Assembly: GCA_021809805.1 (NCBI GenBank)
Contig: JAJZKA010000023.1
Coordinates: 1-32,649, forward strand
From: Actinomycetes bacterium
GTDB taxonomy: Bacteria > Actinomycetota > Acidimicrobiia > Acidimicrobiales > Bog-793
Direction of reading: 5' to 3'
Length of the DNA: 32,649 bases
Shown piece by piece: positions 14,453 through 22,884 of this stretch. Position numbers and translations under genes: made by a program. Position 1 is the first letter of the stretch; each line of letters opens with the position of its first letter. The notes beneath the pieces were generated by a model. The model ran no database searches. It saw only the letters and a list, made by a program, of their open reading frames with translations, and had not been told where the DNA came from.

Positions 14453-15231
14453 ACCGCGCCGGTTCTCCCGCCCAGCTCGAGGAGCTCGGGGCCGCGCTCG
14501 CGCGGGCGGGTTGCGTGGCCGCCGAGGACGAGGCGGCCGAGCTGTGGGCGGCGGCGGGCGGTGATCTCGCCACGCTGGGCGACTTCCTTGCCCGGCGCGT
14601 CACGGGCGAGCCGCTGGCATGGATCGTGGGGTCCACGACCTTTTGCGGCGAGACGATCGTCGTCCATCCCGGGGTGTATGTCCCGCGCTGGCAGAGCGAG
14701 CCGCTCGCCCTCGAGGCCCGGCGCCGGCTCACCCCAGGTGGCGTCGCGGTCGACCTGTGCACGGGGGCGGGGCCGATCCCGGTGGCGCTCGGCTGCCGGC
14801 AGGGCTTCGCCCGCGTCGTCGGGACCGACCTTGATCCCGCGGCCGTGTCGTGCGCGACGGCCAATGGGGTCGAAGCGATCGAGTGCGACCTCGCCACGGC
14901 CCTGTTGCCGTCCCTTGGGGGCAGGGTCGATCTCGTCACTGCCGTCGTGCCCTACGTCCCAAGCGAGGAGCTCGTGCACTTGCCCCGCGACGTCCTCGCC
15001 CACGAGCCGCGCCGCGCGCTCGACGGCGGGCCGGGGGGAACGGTGTTGCTCGGCCGCGCCGTCGCCGAGGCCGCGACCCTGCTTCGCCCGGGAGGCTCGT
15101 TGCTCGTCGAGTTAGGAGGCGAGCAGGCCGACGCGCTCGCCCCCTTGCTCGTGGGCCACGGCTTTGGCGAGATCGTCGTCGCGCGCGACGAGGACGGCGA
15201 CGTCCGCTCGCTGTGGTGCCGGCGATCCTGA
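14413..15231 (+). CDS. PrmC/HemK-like methyltransferase with altered NPPY motif
   Basis: The 272-residue protein has the layout of HemK/PrmC N5-glutamine methyltransferases. It has a helical N-terminal part (EELGAALARAGCVAAEDEAAELWAA, RRVTGEPLAWIVGSTTFCG), a PGVYVPRWQSEPL entry segment, motif I VDLCTGAGPIPVAL (113-126) and TDLDPAAV. The substrate-binding NPPY of true PrmC is here VVPY (178-181, TAVVPYVPSEEL). The two residues that hold the glutamine amide are thus lost, and release-factor methylation is doubtful. GTG 14413 gives a 40-base overlap with the ABM gene. CTG 14449, overlapping its stop as CTGA, is an equally good start. Confidence 0.75.
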   Translation: MVRARRAGGPVELNRAGSPAQLEELGAALARAGCVAAEDEAAELWAAAGGDLATLGDFLARRVTGEPLAWIVGSTTFCGETIVVHPGVYVPRWQSEPLALEARRRLTPGGVAVDLCTGAGPIPVALGCRQGFARVVGTDLDPAAVSCATANGVEAIECDLATALLPSLGGRVDLVTAVVPYVPSEELVHLPRDVLAHEPRRALDGGPGGTVLLGRAVAEAATLLRPGGSLLVELGGEQADALAPLLVGHGFGEIVVARDEDGDVRSLWCRRS

Positions 15232-15271
15232 TCCGCTGGTGTTCCCGCTCGGCGACGGTCATGCTCGGCCG

Positions 15272-16063
15272 GTGAGCTTGCGTGCTGAGGCGCTGATCGC
15301 CGAGGGCGGTGCGGCCGACGTCTTTGGCTGGGACTTCTCGTTCCTCACCGGGCGGGCGAGCGAGGAGCGGCCGCCTTGGGGCTACGCAGCCGCACTCGCG
15401 GACCGGCTCGGGCAGGTCACGTCGGCACTCGATATCCAGACCGGAGGTGGCGAGGTCTTCGCCTTCGCACTCGCTCGCGCCACGCGCGTCCCCACGCGAG
15501 CGGTGGCGACCGAGTCCTATGCACCCAACGCGGCGCTCGCGCGTTCGCGCCTCACGGCGCTCGGCGTCGAGGTTGTCGAGGTCGGCGACGACGCCCCCAT
15601 TCCGCTTCCCGATTCGGACATGGAGCTCGTCGCGAGCCGCCACCCGGTGACGAACAACTGGAGCGAGATCGCCCGGGTGCTCTGTCCTGGCGGCCGCTTC
15701 TTCTCCCAACAGATCGGTGCGGGGACCAACGCCGAGCTCACCGATTTCCTCATGGGCCCCCAGCCGGTCGACCCCGCTCGCCGGCCGGACCGGGCGGTCG
15801 CTGCCGCCATGGCGGCCGGCCTCGTGGTGAAAAACGTGCGCGAGGCCACGTTGCGCGTCGAGTTCTTCGATGTCGGGGCAGTCGTCTACTTCTTGCGCAA
15901 GGTGTGCTGGACGGTGCCTGGCTTCTCGCCCGAGCGCTACCACGACGAGCTCGTGGCAATGCAGGGCCATATCGAGCGCCACGGCGCCTTCGTCTGCCAC
16001 TCGTGCCGTTTCCTCTTCGAGGCGGAGAAGCCGATCGTCGCGACCCCAGCCGCGCCGCGCTGA
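15272..16063 (+). CDS. Class I SAM-dependent methyltransferase, SLRAE...WDFS type
   Basis: GTG 15272 gives a 263-residue protein beginning (V)SLRAEALIAEGGAADVFG, then WDFSFLTGRASEERPPWGY. This opening is typical of a group of actinobacterial methyltransferases. Motif I appears in the variant form SALDIQTGGGEVFA, with ESYAPNAALA after strand 2, HPVTNNWSEIARVLCPGGRFFSQQIG in the strand 4-5 region, and a C-terminal CHSCRFLFEAEKP. The substrate is unknown. An upstream GTG at 15239 is possible but lies before the conserved opening. The gene ends 11 bases from the convergent histidine kinase stop. Confidence 0.8.
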   Translation: MSLRAEALIAEGGAADVFGWDFSFLTGRASEERPPWGYAAALADRLGQVTSALDIQTGGGEVFAFALARATRVPTRAVATESYAPNAALARSRLTALGVEVVEVGDDAPIPLPDSDMELVASRHPVTNNWSEIARVLCPGGRFFSQQIGAGTNAELTDFLMGPQPVDPARRPDRAVAAAMAAGLVVKNVREATLRVEFFDVGAVVYFLRKVCWTVPGFSPERYHDELVAMQGHIERHGAFVCHSCRFLFEAEKPIVATPAAPR

Positions 16064-16074
16064 TGCGCGTGTGG

Positions 16075-18156
16075 TCACCGCGTGCTCGGTCCGGGCGCCC
16101 CAGCGCGCGGCAGGTCGAGCTCGAAACTCGAGCCTTCGCCTTCGACAGAAGACAGCGTGAGCTCGCCGCCGTGCTGCACGGCGAGGCTCCGGGCGATGTG
16201 GAGTCCGAGCCCGGTCCCCGCGATGCCGGCCCGGCCGGCATTCTCGGCACGGAAGAATCGCTCGAACAGGCGAGGCTGGTCCTCGGCGGGGATCCCGATC
16301 CCCGTGTCGCTGACCCGCACGCGCACGCGTCCGTCTTGTGAGGACACCGCGATCGACACCGCCCCGCCTGGTGGCGTGAACTTCACGGCGTTGCTCATCA
16401 AATTGAGCAGCACCCGCTCGAGGGCGACTCGGTCGCCGATCACGCTCGGATCGTTCTCGTCGTGGCCAACTGAGAGGCGGAGCGCCTTGCGCTCGGCTTG
16501 GGGAAGGATCACCTCGACCACCGCGCTCACCAAGCTGTTGAGCGCGACGCGGTCGCTGCGAAGGCGGGCACCTTTGGCCTCGAGCCGGCTGACGGTCAAC
16601 AGGTCCTCGATCAGCCCGCCGAGGCGCACCGCGTTGCGCTGGACGACCTCGACCATGGTGGCCTGCTCGATATTGAGCGCTCCGGCGTCGCCGTCGTGGA
16701 GGAGCTCGAGGTAGCCACGGATGCTTGTGAGCGGCGAGCGCAGCTCGTGGGAGACGGCCGAGACGAACTCGTCCCGAGCCCGGTCGAGGCGCTGGAGTTC
16801 GCGCACGAGGTGTCCCTGGCGCTCGTACAAGGCGGCATGGGCGAGCGCTCGCTCGACGTCGGCAGCGAGGCTCGTGGCGATGTCCTGGCTCTCTTCGTTC
16901 CAGGGTCGCAGCTGGCCGTGGCGGCCGAGCACGAGCAAGCCCGACGTCGCGCTATCGACGCCGAGGGGGCACACCGTGAGCTCGTGCAGTTCGGTGGCGG
17001 AAAGGGCGGTGGCGACTCCGAGGGCCTCGGGACCGATGCTGCTCATGAGCGCGTGGTCGTCGAGTCGGACGCGTGCCGGGGCGGTTGCCCCGGGGGCGAG
17101 CAGCTCGCCGAGGGCGCCGATGCGCCCGGCGAGGCCGGGCAGCGAGTTGGCCTGCCAGATCCCGACGCGCCGAGCGCCGTCGTCGAGCACGATCGCCACG
17201 AGGTCGAGGTCGAGCGCCATGGCGACGCGCACCGGCATCTCGGCGAGCAGTGTCTCGAGCTCGAGGTGCTCGCTCAGCTCGAGCCCGAGTTCGCGCACGG
17301 CCGATCGCAGCCGGTCGCGATAGGCGCGGATCGCCGCCGCCTCATCGATGGCGTCGGCGAGCTCGTTCGCCGCCGCGGCGACCGCTCGGACCTCGCTGGC
17401 ACCGCTGACGGTGGCCCGGAGCGATCGCTCTCCGCCACGCTGGCGCGCAAGGACACCGGCGAGGTCCTGGAGCGGTGGGGCCACCTGGCGGGAGAGCCAC
17501 CACGAGCTCGCGGTGCCGATGAGCAGGCCGAGGAGGGTCACCAATGAGATGGTGACGACGGCGTCCCGCTCGTCGCTGTGGGCATTGCGATCGGCCGTCT
17601 TGATCTCGGTGCGCAGGGCGGCACCGAACCGGGCGTTCGCCGCGCGCAGCGCGTCGAAGTCGCGCTTGCCCGCGGCGAGGCTTAACGCGCCGCTTATGGG
17701 CGCCGTGTGCAGAGTATTGACGTAGTGGATCGAGGGGGTCGCGTAGCCCATCAGCCAGTTGTTGCCGAGCGTCACCTCGCGTGCGAGTGCCGCCTGGTCG
17801 CGCGGGTCGCCGGCGGAGAGCTGGCGCGCCCGGGCAACGGCGCGGGGGTAGGCGGCGCGCCCCGCGCGATAAGGGGCGAGAAAAGCGGCCTGCCCGGTGA
17901 TCACATACCCGCGCTCGCCGGTCTCTGCGTTCGTCAGGGCTTGCAGGATCGCCGCGTTCGCGCTGGCCAGCGGCTCGAGGTGCTGGGTGAGGCGGTCGAC
18001 CCGGGAGGTGATGACGCCGACCGCCGCGACTCCCGCCGCGCCGGCGAGCACCGTGAGCATGAAGAGCACGGCGACATTGCGCCGTAGCAGCCGGCGGACC
18101 GGCTGGGCGCCGGCGCGCCGGGGCACCTGCTCACTCACGACGGCCGCCGCCACCAC
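16075..18156 (-). CDS. Sensor histidine kinase (CHASE3-HAMP-GAF-HisKA-HATPase)
   Basis: This 693-residue membrane kinase has a transmembrane helix at about 29-51 and an extracellular CHASE3-like domain (NAETGERGYVITGQAAFLAPYRAG). A second transmembrane helix lies at about 200-220 (VVTISLVTLLGLLIG). A HAMP region, a GAF-like domain (about 285-440) and HisKA follow, with the phosphorylated His470 in SAVSHELRSPLTSIRGY. The ATPase domain shows NLMSNAVKFTPPGG (N box), DTGIGIP (G1) and GTGLGLHIARSL (G2). It is the last gene of the five-gene operon and overlaps the glycosyltransferase. A GTG at 18138, within GTGAGTGA at the upstream stop, is an alternative start. The likely partners are the two receiver proteins at the operon start. 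Confidence 0.92.
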   Translation of the reverse strand: MVAAAVVSEQVPRRAGAQPVRRLLRRNVAVLFMLTVLAGAAGVAAVGVITSRVDRLTQHLEPLASANAAILQALTNAETGERGYVITGQAAFLAPYRAGRAAYPRAVARARQLSAGDPRDQAALAREVTLGNNWLMGYATPSIHYVNTLHTAPISGALSLAAGKRDFDALRAANARFGAALRTEIKTADRNAHSDERDAVVTISLVTLLGLLIGTASSWWLSRQVAPPLQDLAGVLARQRGGERSLRATVSGASEVRAVAAAANELADAIDEAAAIRAYRDRLRSAVRELGLELSEHLELETLLAEMPVRVAMALDLDLVAIVLDDGARRVGIWQANSLPGLAGRIGALGELLAPGATAPARVRLDDHALMSSIGPEALGVATALSATELHELTVCPLGVDSATSGLLVLGRHGQLRPWNEESQDIATSLAADVERALAHAALYERQGHLVRELQRLDRARDEFVSAVSHELRSPLTSIRGYLELLHDGDAGALNIEQATMVEVVQRNAVRLGGLIEDLLTVSRLEAKGARLRSDRVALNSLVSAVVEVILPQAERKALRLSVGHDENDPSVIGDRVALERVLLNLMSNAVKFTPPGGAVSIAVSSQDGRVRVRVSDTGIGIPAEDQPRLFERFFRAENAGRAGIAGTGLGLHIARSLAVQHGGELTLSSVEGEGSSFELDLPRAGAPGPSTR

Positions 18157-19597
18157 GGCCCGGCGTCGGATCGGCGGGCGTCGCCAGCGTGAAGCCGGTG
18201 CGGGTCATCTCGCCCCAGACGGCCTGCTTGCGGCGCAGGGCTGCCCAGCTGCCCTGCAGCTGCCAGAACGCGGTCAGCTGCCGGTAGCCGAAGTTCTCAA
18301 CGCAGGCCGCGGCGACGGCGATCGCGAGGTCGCGCCAGCGCGCGTAGCGGTGGAAGGAGAGCTCTTCGATGACGAGGGCGGCGATCGACAACAGCAACCC
18401 GTAACCGAGCGCGACGAGCAAGAACAGGACGCCAAAGACGATGTTGATGGCGCCGAGCACCAAGGCGACGATGACGGCCGCGACCCCGGCGATCTGGATG
18501 AAGGGGGCAAGGTACTCAAAGATCACGAAGTAGGGCATGGCGAGCAGGCCGATGCGGCCATAGCGGGGGTTGCCGATCATCGAGCGGTGGCGCCACAGCA
18601 CCTCGGCGAGGCCACGCGCCCAGCGCCGGCGCTGGCGGGCGAGCACCCGCGCCGTCTCGGGAACCTCGGTCCATGACACCGGCTCGGCGACGAGGACGAC
18701 GCGGTAGGGGCGGCGTGCCTCGCGCATCTTCTTATGGAGACGCACGACGAGCTCGGCGTCTTCGCCGATGCAGGTCGGGTCCAGGCCGCCGACCTCGATC
18801 ACGAGGTCCTTGCGGAACAGGCCGAAGGCACCGGAGATGATGAGCAGGCTGTTGAGACGCGACCAGCCCGTGCGTCCGAGCAGAAAGGCCCGGAGGTACT
18901 CCATCACCTGGATCCGCGCGAGCCAGGGCCGCGGCATCCGGACCTCCATGATGCGGCCGTGTCGGATCAGGCAGCCGTTGGCGGCGCGGATGACCCCGCC
19001 GGTCGCGATGACGCGCTCGGGATCGTCCATGAAGGGCTGCGCGACGTGGAGCAACGCCTCAGGGTCGAGGATGGAGTCGGCATCGACCATGCACACGAGG
19101 GGGTAGCGCGCGGCGTTGATGCCGAGGTTGATGGAATCGGCGCGCCCGGAGTTCTCCTTGGTGAACACGACCAGTGGCGCGGTCCCCGCAGCGACGAACT
19201 TGGCCGTCTGCGGGACGCGGGTCGGGATCTTCTCGGCCAGCACACAAGGCACCTCGACGAGCTCGAAGGCCCGCTGCAACACGCTGAACGAGTCGTCGCT
19301 GCATCCATCCAGGACCACGACGACCTCGAACTCGGGATAGCGCAGCGCGAGCATGGCCACCACGCTCGTCACGATCCCGGCCTGCTCGTTGTAGGTCGGC
19401 AGGATGATCGAGACCGGCGGCGCAAGCGGATTGACGAACGTGTCGTCATAGCCGAGGGCTCCCTGGATGCGACCGTGGCGCACGAACTCGAGCGCCGCCA
19501 GGACGATCAGGGCGAGGTAGCCCGAATTGATGGCGAAGAAATAGACCAGGACGAACCAGTCCACGCCGGTGAGGACGTGACCGACGTCGCCCCTCAC
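18131..19597 (-). CDS. Processive GT2 glycosyltransferase (exopolysaccharide synthase-like)
   Basis: GTG 19597 overlaps the HEAT-gene stop (GTGA), giving 488 residues. The protein has an N-terminal membrane helix (about 13-38), a cytosolic GT-A domain and three or four C-terminal helices (about 350-450). The processive GT2 motifs are D97 in DGCSDDS, DAD at 172-174, GED at 278-280 (catalytic base region) and QRRRW at 322-326. This set is shared by PgaC (poly-GlcNAc), NodC, hyaluronan synthase and BcsA. No PilZ domain is present. The enzyme probably makes and extrudes a beta-linked glycan, with the sugar unknown. The frame extends upstream to 19903, but that portion is antisense to the HEAT gene's 3' part and not conserved. 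Confidence 0.9.
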   Translation of the reverse strand: MRGDVGHVLTGVDWFVLVYFFAINSGYLALIVLAALEFVRHGRIQGALGYDDTFVNPLAPPVSIILPTYNEQAGIVTSVVAMLALRYPEFEVVVVLDGCSDDSFSVLQRAFELVEVPCVLAEKIPTRVPQTAKFVAAGTAPLVVFTKENSGRADSINLGINAARYPLVCMVDADSILDPEALLHVAQPFMDDPERVIATGGVIRAANGCLIRHGRIMEVRMPRPWLARIQVMEYLRAFLLGRTGWSRLNSLLIISGAFGLFRKDLVIEVGGLDPTCIGEDAELVVRLHKKMREARRPYRVVLVAEPVSWTEVPETARVLARQRRRWARGLAEVLWRHRSMIGNPRYGRIGLLAMPYFVIFEYLAPFIQIAGVAAVIVALVLGAINIVFGVLFLLVALGYGLLLSIAALVIEELSFHRYARWRDLAIAVAAACVENFGYRQLTAFWQLQGSWAALRRKQAVWGEMTRTGFTLATPADPTPGRGGGGRRE

Positions 19598-20682
19598 GGG
19601 GAGGCTTCCATGAGGCTGTGTGCTGCTCGCTGGCGGTACTGGTCGCGATGGGCAAAGACGAGCGCAGCTTGGGCGTGCAGCTGCGCCATCCCGCTCCCGT
19701 TGGCAGCGAGCTCGCGCAGCGCCGCTTCGCCGGCTTCGTTGAGCGCGAGCAGGCCTTCGGCTGCGGTCGCGGCGAGCCCGTCGGGTCCTTCGACGATCAC
19801 GGCGGCAAGGATCGGAACCGCGCCGCGGTGGCCGAGGCGCCCGAGGCCCTGCACGGCAATGTGGCGCAGGTTCTGGTCCTCGCCGCGCGCCGTTGCCTCG
19901 CACAGCCTCGTGAAGGCCTCGGGTGCGCCAAGGCGCCCGAGGGCGCGCAGCGCCCGCAGCCGCAGCTCTAATGGCGCGTCCTTGCCCGCAGCGCGAAGCA
20001 GTGCCGGGACCGCGCGGTGCGCCCCGAGCAGGCCGAGGATCTCCGCCGCGCGCTCACGTACCTTTGTGTGGGGATGCTCGAGCGCGGTGATCAGGCTGGG
20101 AGCCGACGGCTCGCCGAGACGGAGCAGCGCCTGGGCGACGAAGCGGTAGGGAACCTGCGAGTCCGGTTCGAGCGCGGCGATGAGGGTCGGCACCCCTTCG
20201 CTTCGCCCGCTGCGACCGAGCGAGCGCACTGCGGCGGCGCGCACGAACGAGGAGTGATCGCGGGCGAGCACGCCGAGGCGGGCGACTGCCTCCTCGGTGC
20301 CGATCGTGCCGAGGGCCTCCGCGGCGACCGCGCGGCGCGCGGCGCGCGCTGCGTGCGAGGCGGCGAGTGCCCGCGCCAGGGTGCCCCGTTCGCAGCAAAG
20401 GGCGATGAGCGCGCCCCGGGACTCCCCTCGCAGCTTGGCCGTGAGCGAGAGCACGTACGGCTCGAGCATCTTCCATCTCGCCGGCTCGAGGTCGCGGAAC
20501 TCCTTGAGCGCGTCGCCGTCCTCGTCGGCGATCAGCGCGATGAGCTTTTGGCGCAGCGGGGCGATGTTGGCGTCGCGCCGCCGGACGATCGTGAGGCGTG
20601 CCGCCCGCGCCGTCACGACGAGCGCGACGAGCAAGACGACGAGCGCCGCCGTCGCGTCGACGAGGTCGACGGCGACGGTCAC
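19594..20682 (-). CDS. Membrane-anchored HEAT-repeat protein
   Basis: This 362-residue protein has one N-terminal membrane helix (about 10-30). About six HEAT-like helical repeats follow, with recurrent phrases such as AAEALGTIGTEEAVARLGVLARD, AAVRSLGRSGRSEGVPTLIAAL and ALRALGRLGAPEAFTRL. HEAT arrays are protein-binding scaffolds. Its coding sequence overlaps the receiver upstream (GTGA at 20679-20682) and the GT2 downstream (GTGA at 19594-19597). Coupled synthesis suggests a physical link between signalling and the synthase. I infer an adaptor between the phosphorylated receiver and GT2, which is not shown by sequence. Confidence 0.85.
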   Translation of the reverse strand: MTVAVDLVDATAALVVLLVALVVTARAARLTIVRRRDANIAPLRQKLIALIADEDGDALKEFRDLEPARWKMLEPYVLSLTAKLRGESRGALIALCCERGTLARALAASHAARAARRAVAAEALGTIGTEEAVARLGVLARDHSSFVRAAAVRSLGRSGRSEGVPTLIAALEPDSQVPYRFVAQALLRLGEPSAPSLITALEHPHTKVRERAAEILGLLGAHRAVPALLRAAGKDAPLELRLRALRALGRLGAPEAFTRLCEATARGEDQNLRHIAVQGLGRLGHRGAVPILAAVIVEGPDGLAATAAEGLLALNEAGEAALRELAANGSGMAQLHAQAALVFAHRDQYRQRAAHSLMEASP

Positions 20683-21053
20683 CTCCGAGCGCGGGCGAGG
20701 ACCGCCTCGACCCGGCTGAGAAGCTCCCTTGGGCTGAACGGCTTGACGATGTAGTCGTCGGCGCCAGCGGCGAAGCCGGTTTGCACATCGGCTTCTTGCG
20801 CCTTGGCGGTCAGCAGCAAGACGGGGATGCCGGCGGTTCGCTCTTCGCTGCGCAGCGAAGCGCAGACATCGAATCCCGACATTCCGGGCATGCTCACATC
20901 GAGGATCGCGACCTCAGGGAGGCGTTCGGTGACCGCGGCGAGCGCGCTCGGGCCGTCGTCGACGGCGAGGACTTCGTGGCCGGCATTGGACAGCTTGAAG
21001 ACCACGAGATCGCGAATGTCGCGGTCGTCGTCGGCCACGAGAATGAGGCTCAA
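20679..21053 (-). CDS. Single-domain response regulator (receiver only)
   Basis: This is a 124-residue CheY-like receiver. The acidic pocket is D8-D10, the phosphoacceptor is D52 (AILDVSMPGMSG), the switch Thr is T82 and the conserved Lys is K104 (YIVKPFSP). There is no output domain, so it must act by protein contact or in a phosphorelay. It starts at TTG 21053 behind GGGAGG. Its last bases overlap the HEAT gene start, 33 bases downstream of the other receiver gene. Confidence 0.92.
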   Translation of the reverse strand: MSLILVADDDRDIRDLVVFKLSNAGHEVLAVDDGPSALAAVTERLPEVAILDVSMPGMSGFDVCASLRSEERTAGIPVLLLTAKAQEADVQTGFAAGADDYIVKPFSPRELLSRVEAVLARARR

Positions 21054-21086
21054 CGGTTCCTCCCGGTCGCTATGGCGCGCCGCAAG

Positions 21087-21476
21087 TCATCCTGCACAGG
21101 AATTCAATAGTGGCGCAACGACCCGCTTCACGTCAGCCCACGTGAAGGGCTTGGGGAGGCGCAAGCACACGTTCGGATGCTCGGCTTCGTCGAAGTCGGC
21201 GACCGACATACTGACCATCTTGCACGTACCGTCGCGGCTGTCGCGGAGTTGGGCGATCACCTCCCAGCCGTCGATGCCAGGCAGCACGATGTCGACGATT
21301 GCCACGTCAGGAGGGGTGGTGCGTGCCGCCTCCACGGCGCGCTCGCCGGAGCTCGCGAGCGTCACGGTGCAGTCAAGACGCCGAAGATAGGCGCCGAGCA
21401 GAGTTGCGACGTCCTCGTCGTCCTCGACAACGAGGACATGCAAGGGCGGGGGCGTGACCGGCGGCATGGGCGTCAT
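21087..21476 (-). CDS. Single-domain response regulator (receiver only), first gene of operon
   Basis: This 129-residue receiver starts with a Pro-rich leader and then LHVLVVEDDEDVATLLGAYLRRL. The phosphoacceptor is D62 (VAIVDIVLPGIDGWEV) and the conserved Lys is K109 (LPKPFT). Where most receivers have a single switch Thr, this one has KMVSMSVAD, and alpha4 is unusually short. It may therefore be an atypical partner. ATG 21476 lacks a good ribosome binding site, and ATG 21467 is an alternative. It has no output domain. The divergent NUDIX gene begins 83 bases away, so the operon promoter should lie in 21477-21559. Confidence 0.88.
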   Translation of the reverse strand: MTPMPPVTPPPLHVLVVEDDEDVATLLGAYLRRLDCTVTLASSGERAVEAARTTPPDVAIVDIVLPGIDGWEVIAQLRDSRDGTCKMVSMSVADFDEAEHPNVCLRLPKPFTWADVKRVVAPLLNSCAG

Positions 21477-21559
21477 TGTTATCGGCTAGCCGGCTGGTCC
21501 CCTGAATGCCATCGCGAATCCATGAGCCGGGTGAAACACCCGTGGCTAGCCTAGCGAGC

Positions 21560-22117
21560 GTGATCGACGGGCCACGTCTCGACGCGGGGCGGGGGGTGTT
21601 GTGGTCTTTGATCGCGGACTTTGACGCGCGCAGCCAGCGTGAGCGCGCGTCAAAGCGGCGCTTCCTCGCCGAGCTCGCGCGCCTGAGCGCTCCCTTGGAC
21701 CGAAATGCGGATCGGGTGCACGTGACGGCGTCGGCAATTGTCCTTGGCAGGCGAGGGACGGTGCTCCACCTGCACAAGCGGCTCGGGATGTGGCTGCAGC
21801 CAGGCGGTCATGTCGAGCCGGGTGAAGCGCCCGAGGCTGCGGCCCTGCGCGAGGCGCGCGAGGAGACGGGACTGCCGCTTCGCCACGGATCGGCTGCGCC
21901 GCAGCTCTTCCACCTCGACGTCCATCCAGCCGGCGGTCATCTGCATCTTGATCTGCGTTACCTGCTCGAGAGCGACGATGCCGAACCCGCTCCCGCGCCA
22001 GGCGAGAGCGCGCAGGTCCGCTGGTTCAGCCTTGAGGAGGCCATCGCACTCGCCGACGACGGCCTCCTCGACGCGTTGGTCCGGCTGCGTCACGTGGCCA
22101 CGATCCGACGCGCGTGA
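21560..22117 (+). CDS. NUDIX hydrolase
   Basis: This enzyme should cleave nucleoside diphosphate-linked substrates with Mg2+. The Nudix box GX5EX7REUXEEXGU is complete, from G82 as GGHVEPGEAPEAAALREA followed by REETGL. DVHPAGGHLHLDLRYLL and VRWFSLEEAIAL follow, as in the actinobacterial group with an N-terminal helical extension (SQRERASKRRFLAELARL). The start GTG 21560 matches the usual family N-terminus, and ATG 21506 would add 18 residues without a ribosome binding site. The final codons and stop lie in a 21-bp tandem duplication. The substrate is unknown. Confidence 0.87.
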   Translation: MIDGPRLDAGRGVLWSLIADFDARSQRERASKRRFLAELARLSAPLDRNADRVHVTASAIVLGRRGTVLHLHKRLGMWLQPGGHVEPGEAPEAAALREAREETGLPLRHGSAAPQLFHLDVHPAGGHLHLDLRYLLESDDAEPAPAPGESAQVRWFSLEEAIALADDGLLDALVRLRHVATIRRA

Positions 22118-22151
22118 CCGTCATCCCGCCGCGCGTGACCGTCATCCCGCC
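22110..22151 (+). repeat. Tandem 21-bp duplication at the NUDIX stop codon
   Basis: Two perfect copies of a 21-bp unit (22110-22130 and 22131-22151), each beginning GCGCGTGACCGTC. The first copy contains the stop codon TGA of the NUDIX gene, so the duplication does not change the protein. Confidence 0.9.
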
Positions 22152-22778
22152 GCTTGGGGTGAACGGACGCGAAGCTGGCATGGCGTCGCGTTGAAGAAAC
22201 AAACGTCATGGAGGCGAATCGCCGGGAGCCGGGTGTTCTTTGTCAGCCGTCTCTGGGGCAGCCAGGGCGCGGTCGGCGAACCCGAACGGCACTCATGTGC
22301 CTCGCGAGGTGCGCCGAGCCCTGAGCTGGCGAGGCGCGCCACCGCATCGAGGGATCAGAAAACCTCACAATGAGATTGCATCCTGTTGCACAAAGGATCG
22401 CTCGAAGCGAATTCCTCTCGGGACCAAGAGCCTGAGGCATTCGCCTGGGTGTGTCCTTGGAGGTGAGGAGTCTTTGGCTCCTTTGCAACGAAGGTCGCGG
22501 TCCGCGCCAACCGCAGGCTTCGGGAGCAATGCTGAGCGAGGCGAGGACTGCTTCGCCTTGACCCGCGGCCTTGTGAGCACTCGCCGAGCCGCATTCGCTG
22601 GTCGCGTCGGCGCCGCCGGGAGCGCGCGCACCGGCGCGAGGAGAAGGTGGCCACCGTTGACCGAGCGCCAACGGTCCTTGGCGAGCGCGATCTCCTTGGA
22701 GGCCGCGGCCAGGCTGGCGGTGCTCGATCCCGGCGCCTTGGTCAGCATTGCCCGACGTGTCCCGGGGTGCCCTCCGTC

Positions 22779-22800
22779 CTCGGCCTCCCGGGAGGCCGAG
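22779..22800. repeat. Perfect 22-bp palindrome
   Basis: The sequence from 22779 to 22800 is its own reverse complement, centred on CCCGGG, with no spacer. It could be a protein-binding site or a cruciform, and lies inside the putative integrase remnant. Confidence 0.7.
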
Positions 22801-22803
22801 CCG

Positions 22804-22838
22804 CCGGACCGGGCGCTGGCGGCGCGCGCCCGGTCCGG
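22804..22838. repeat. 12-bp inverted repeat, 11-base loop
   Basis: CCGGACCGGGCG (22804-22815) pairs perfectly with CGCCCGGTCCGG (22827-22838). This very stable GC-rich hairpin has no T-run on either side, so it is not a standard terminator. Confidence 0.75.
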
Positions 22839-22884
22839 TCCGGGCGGAGCTCGATCCAAACGTGCCAGGACGCCCCACGTTTGG

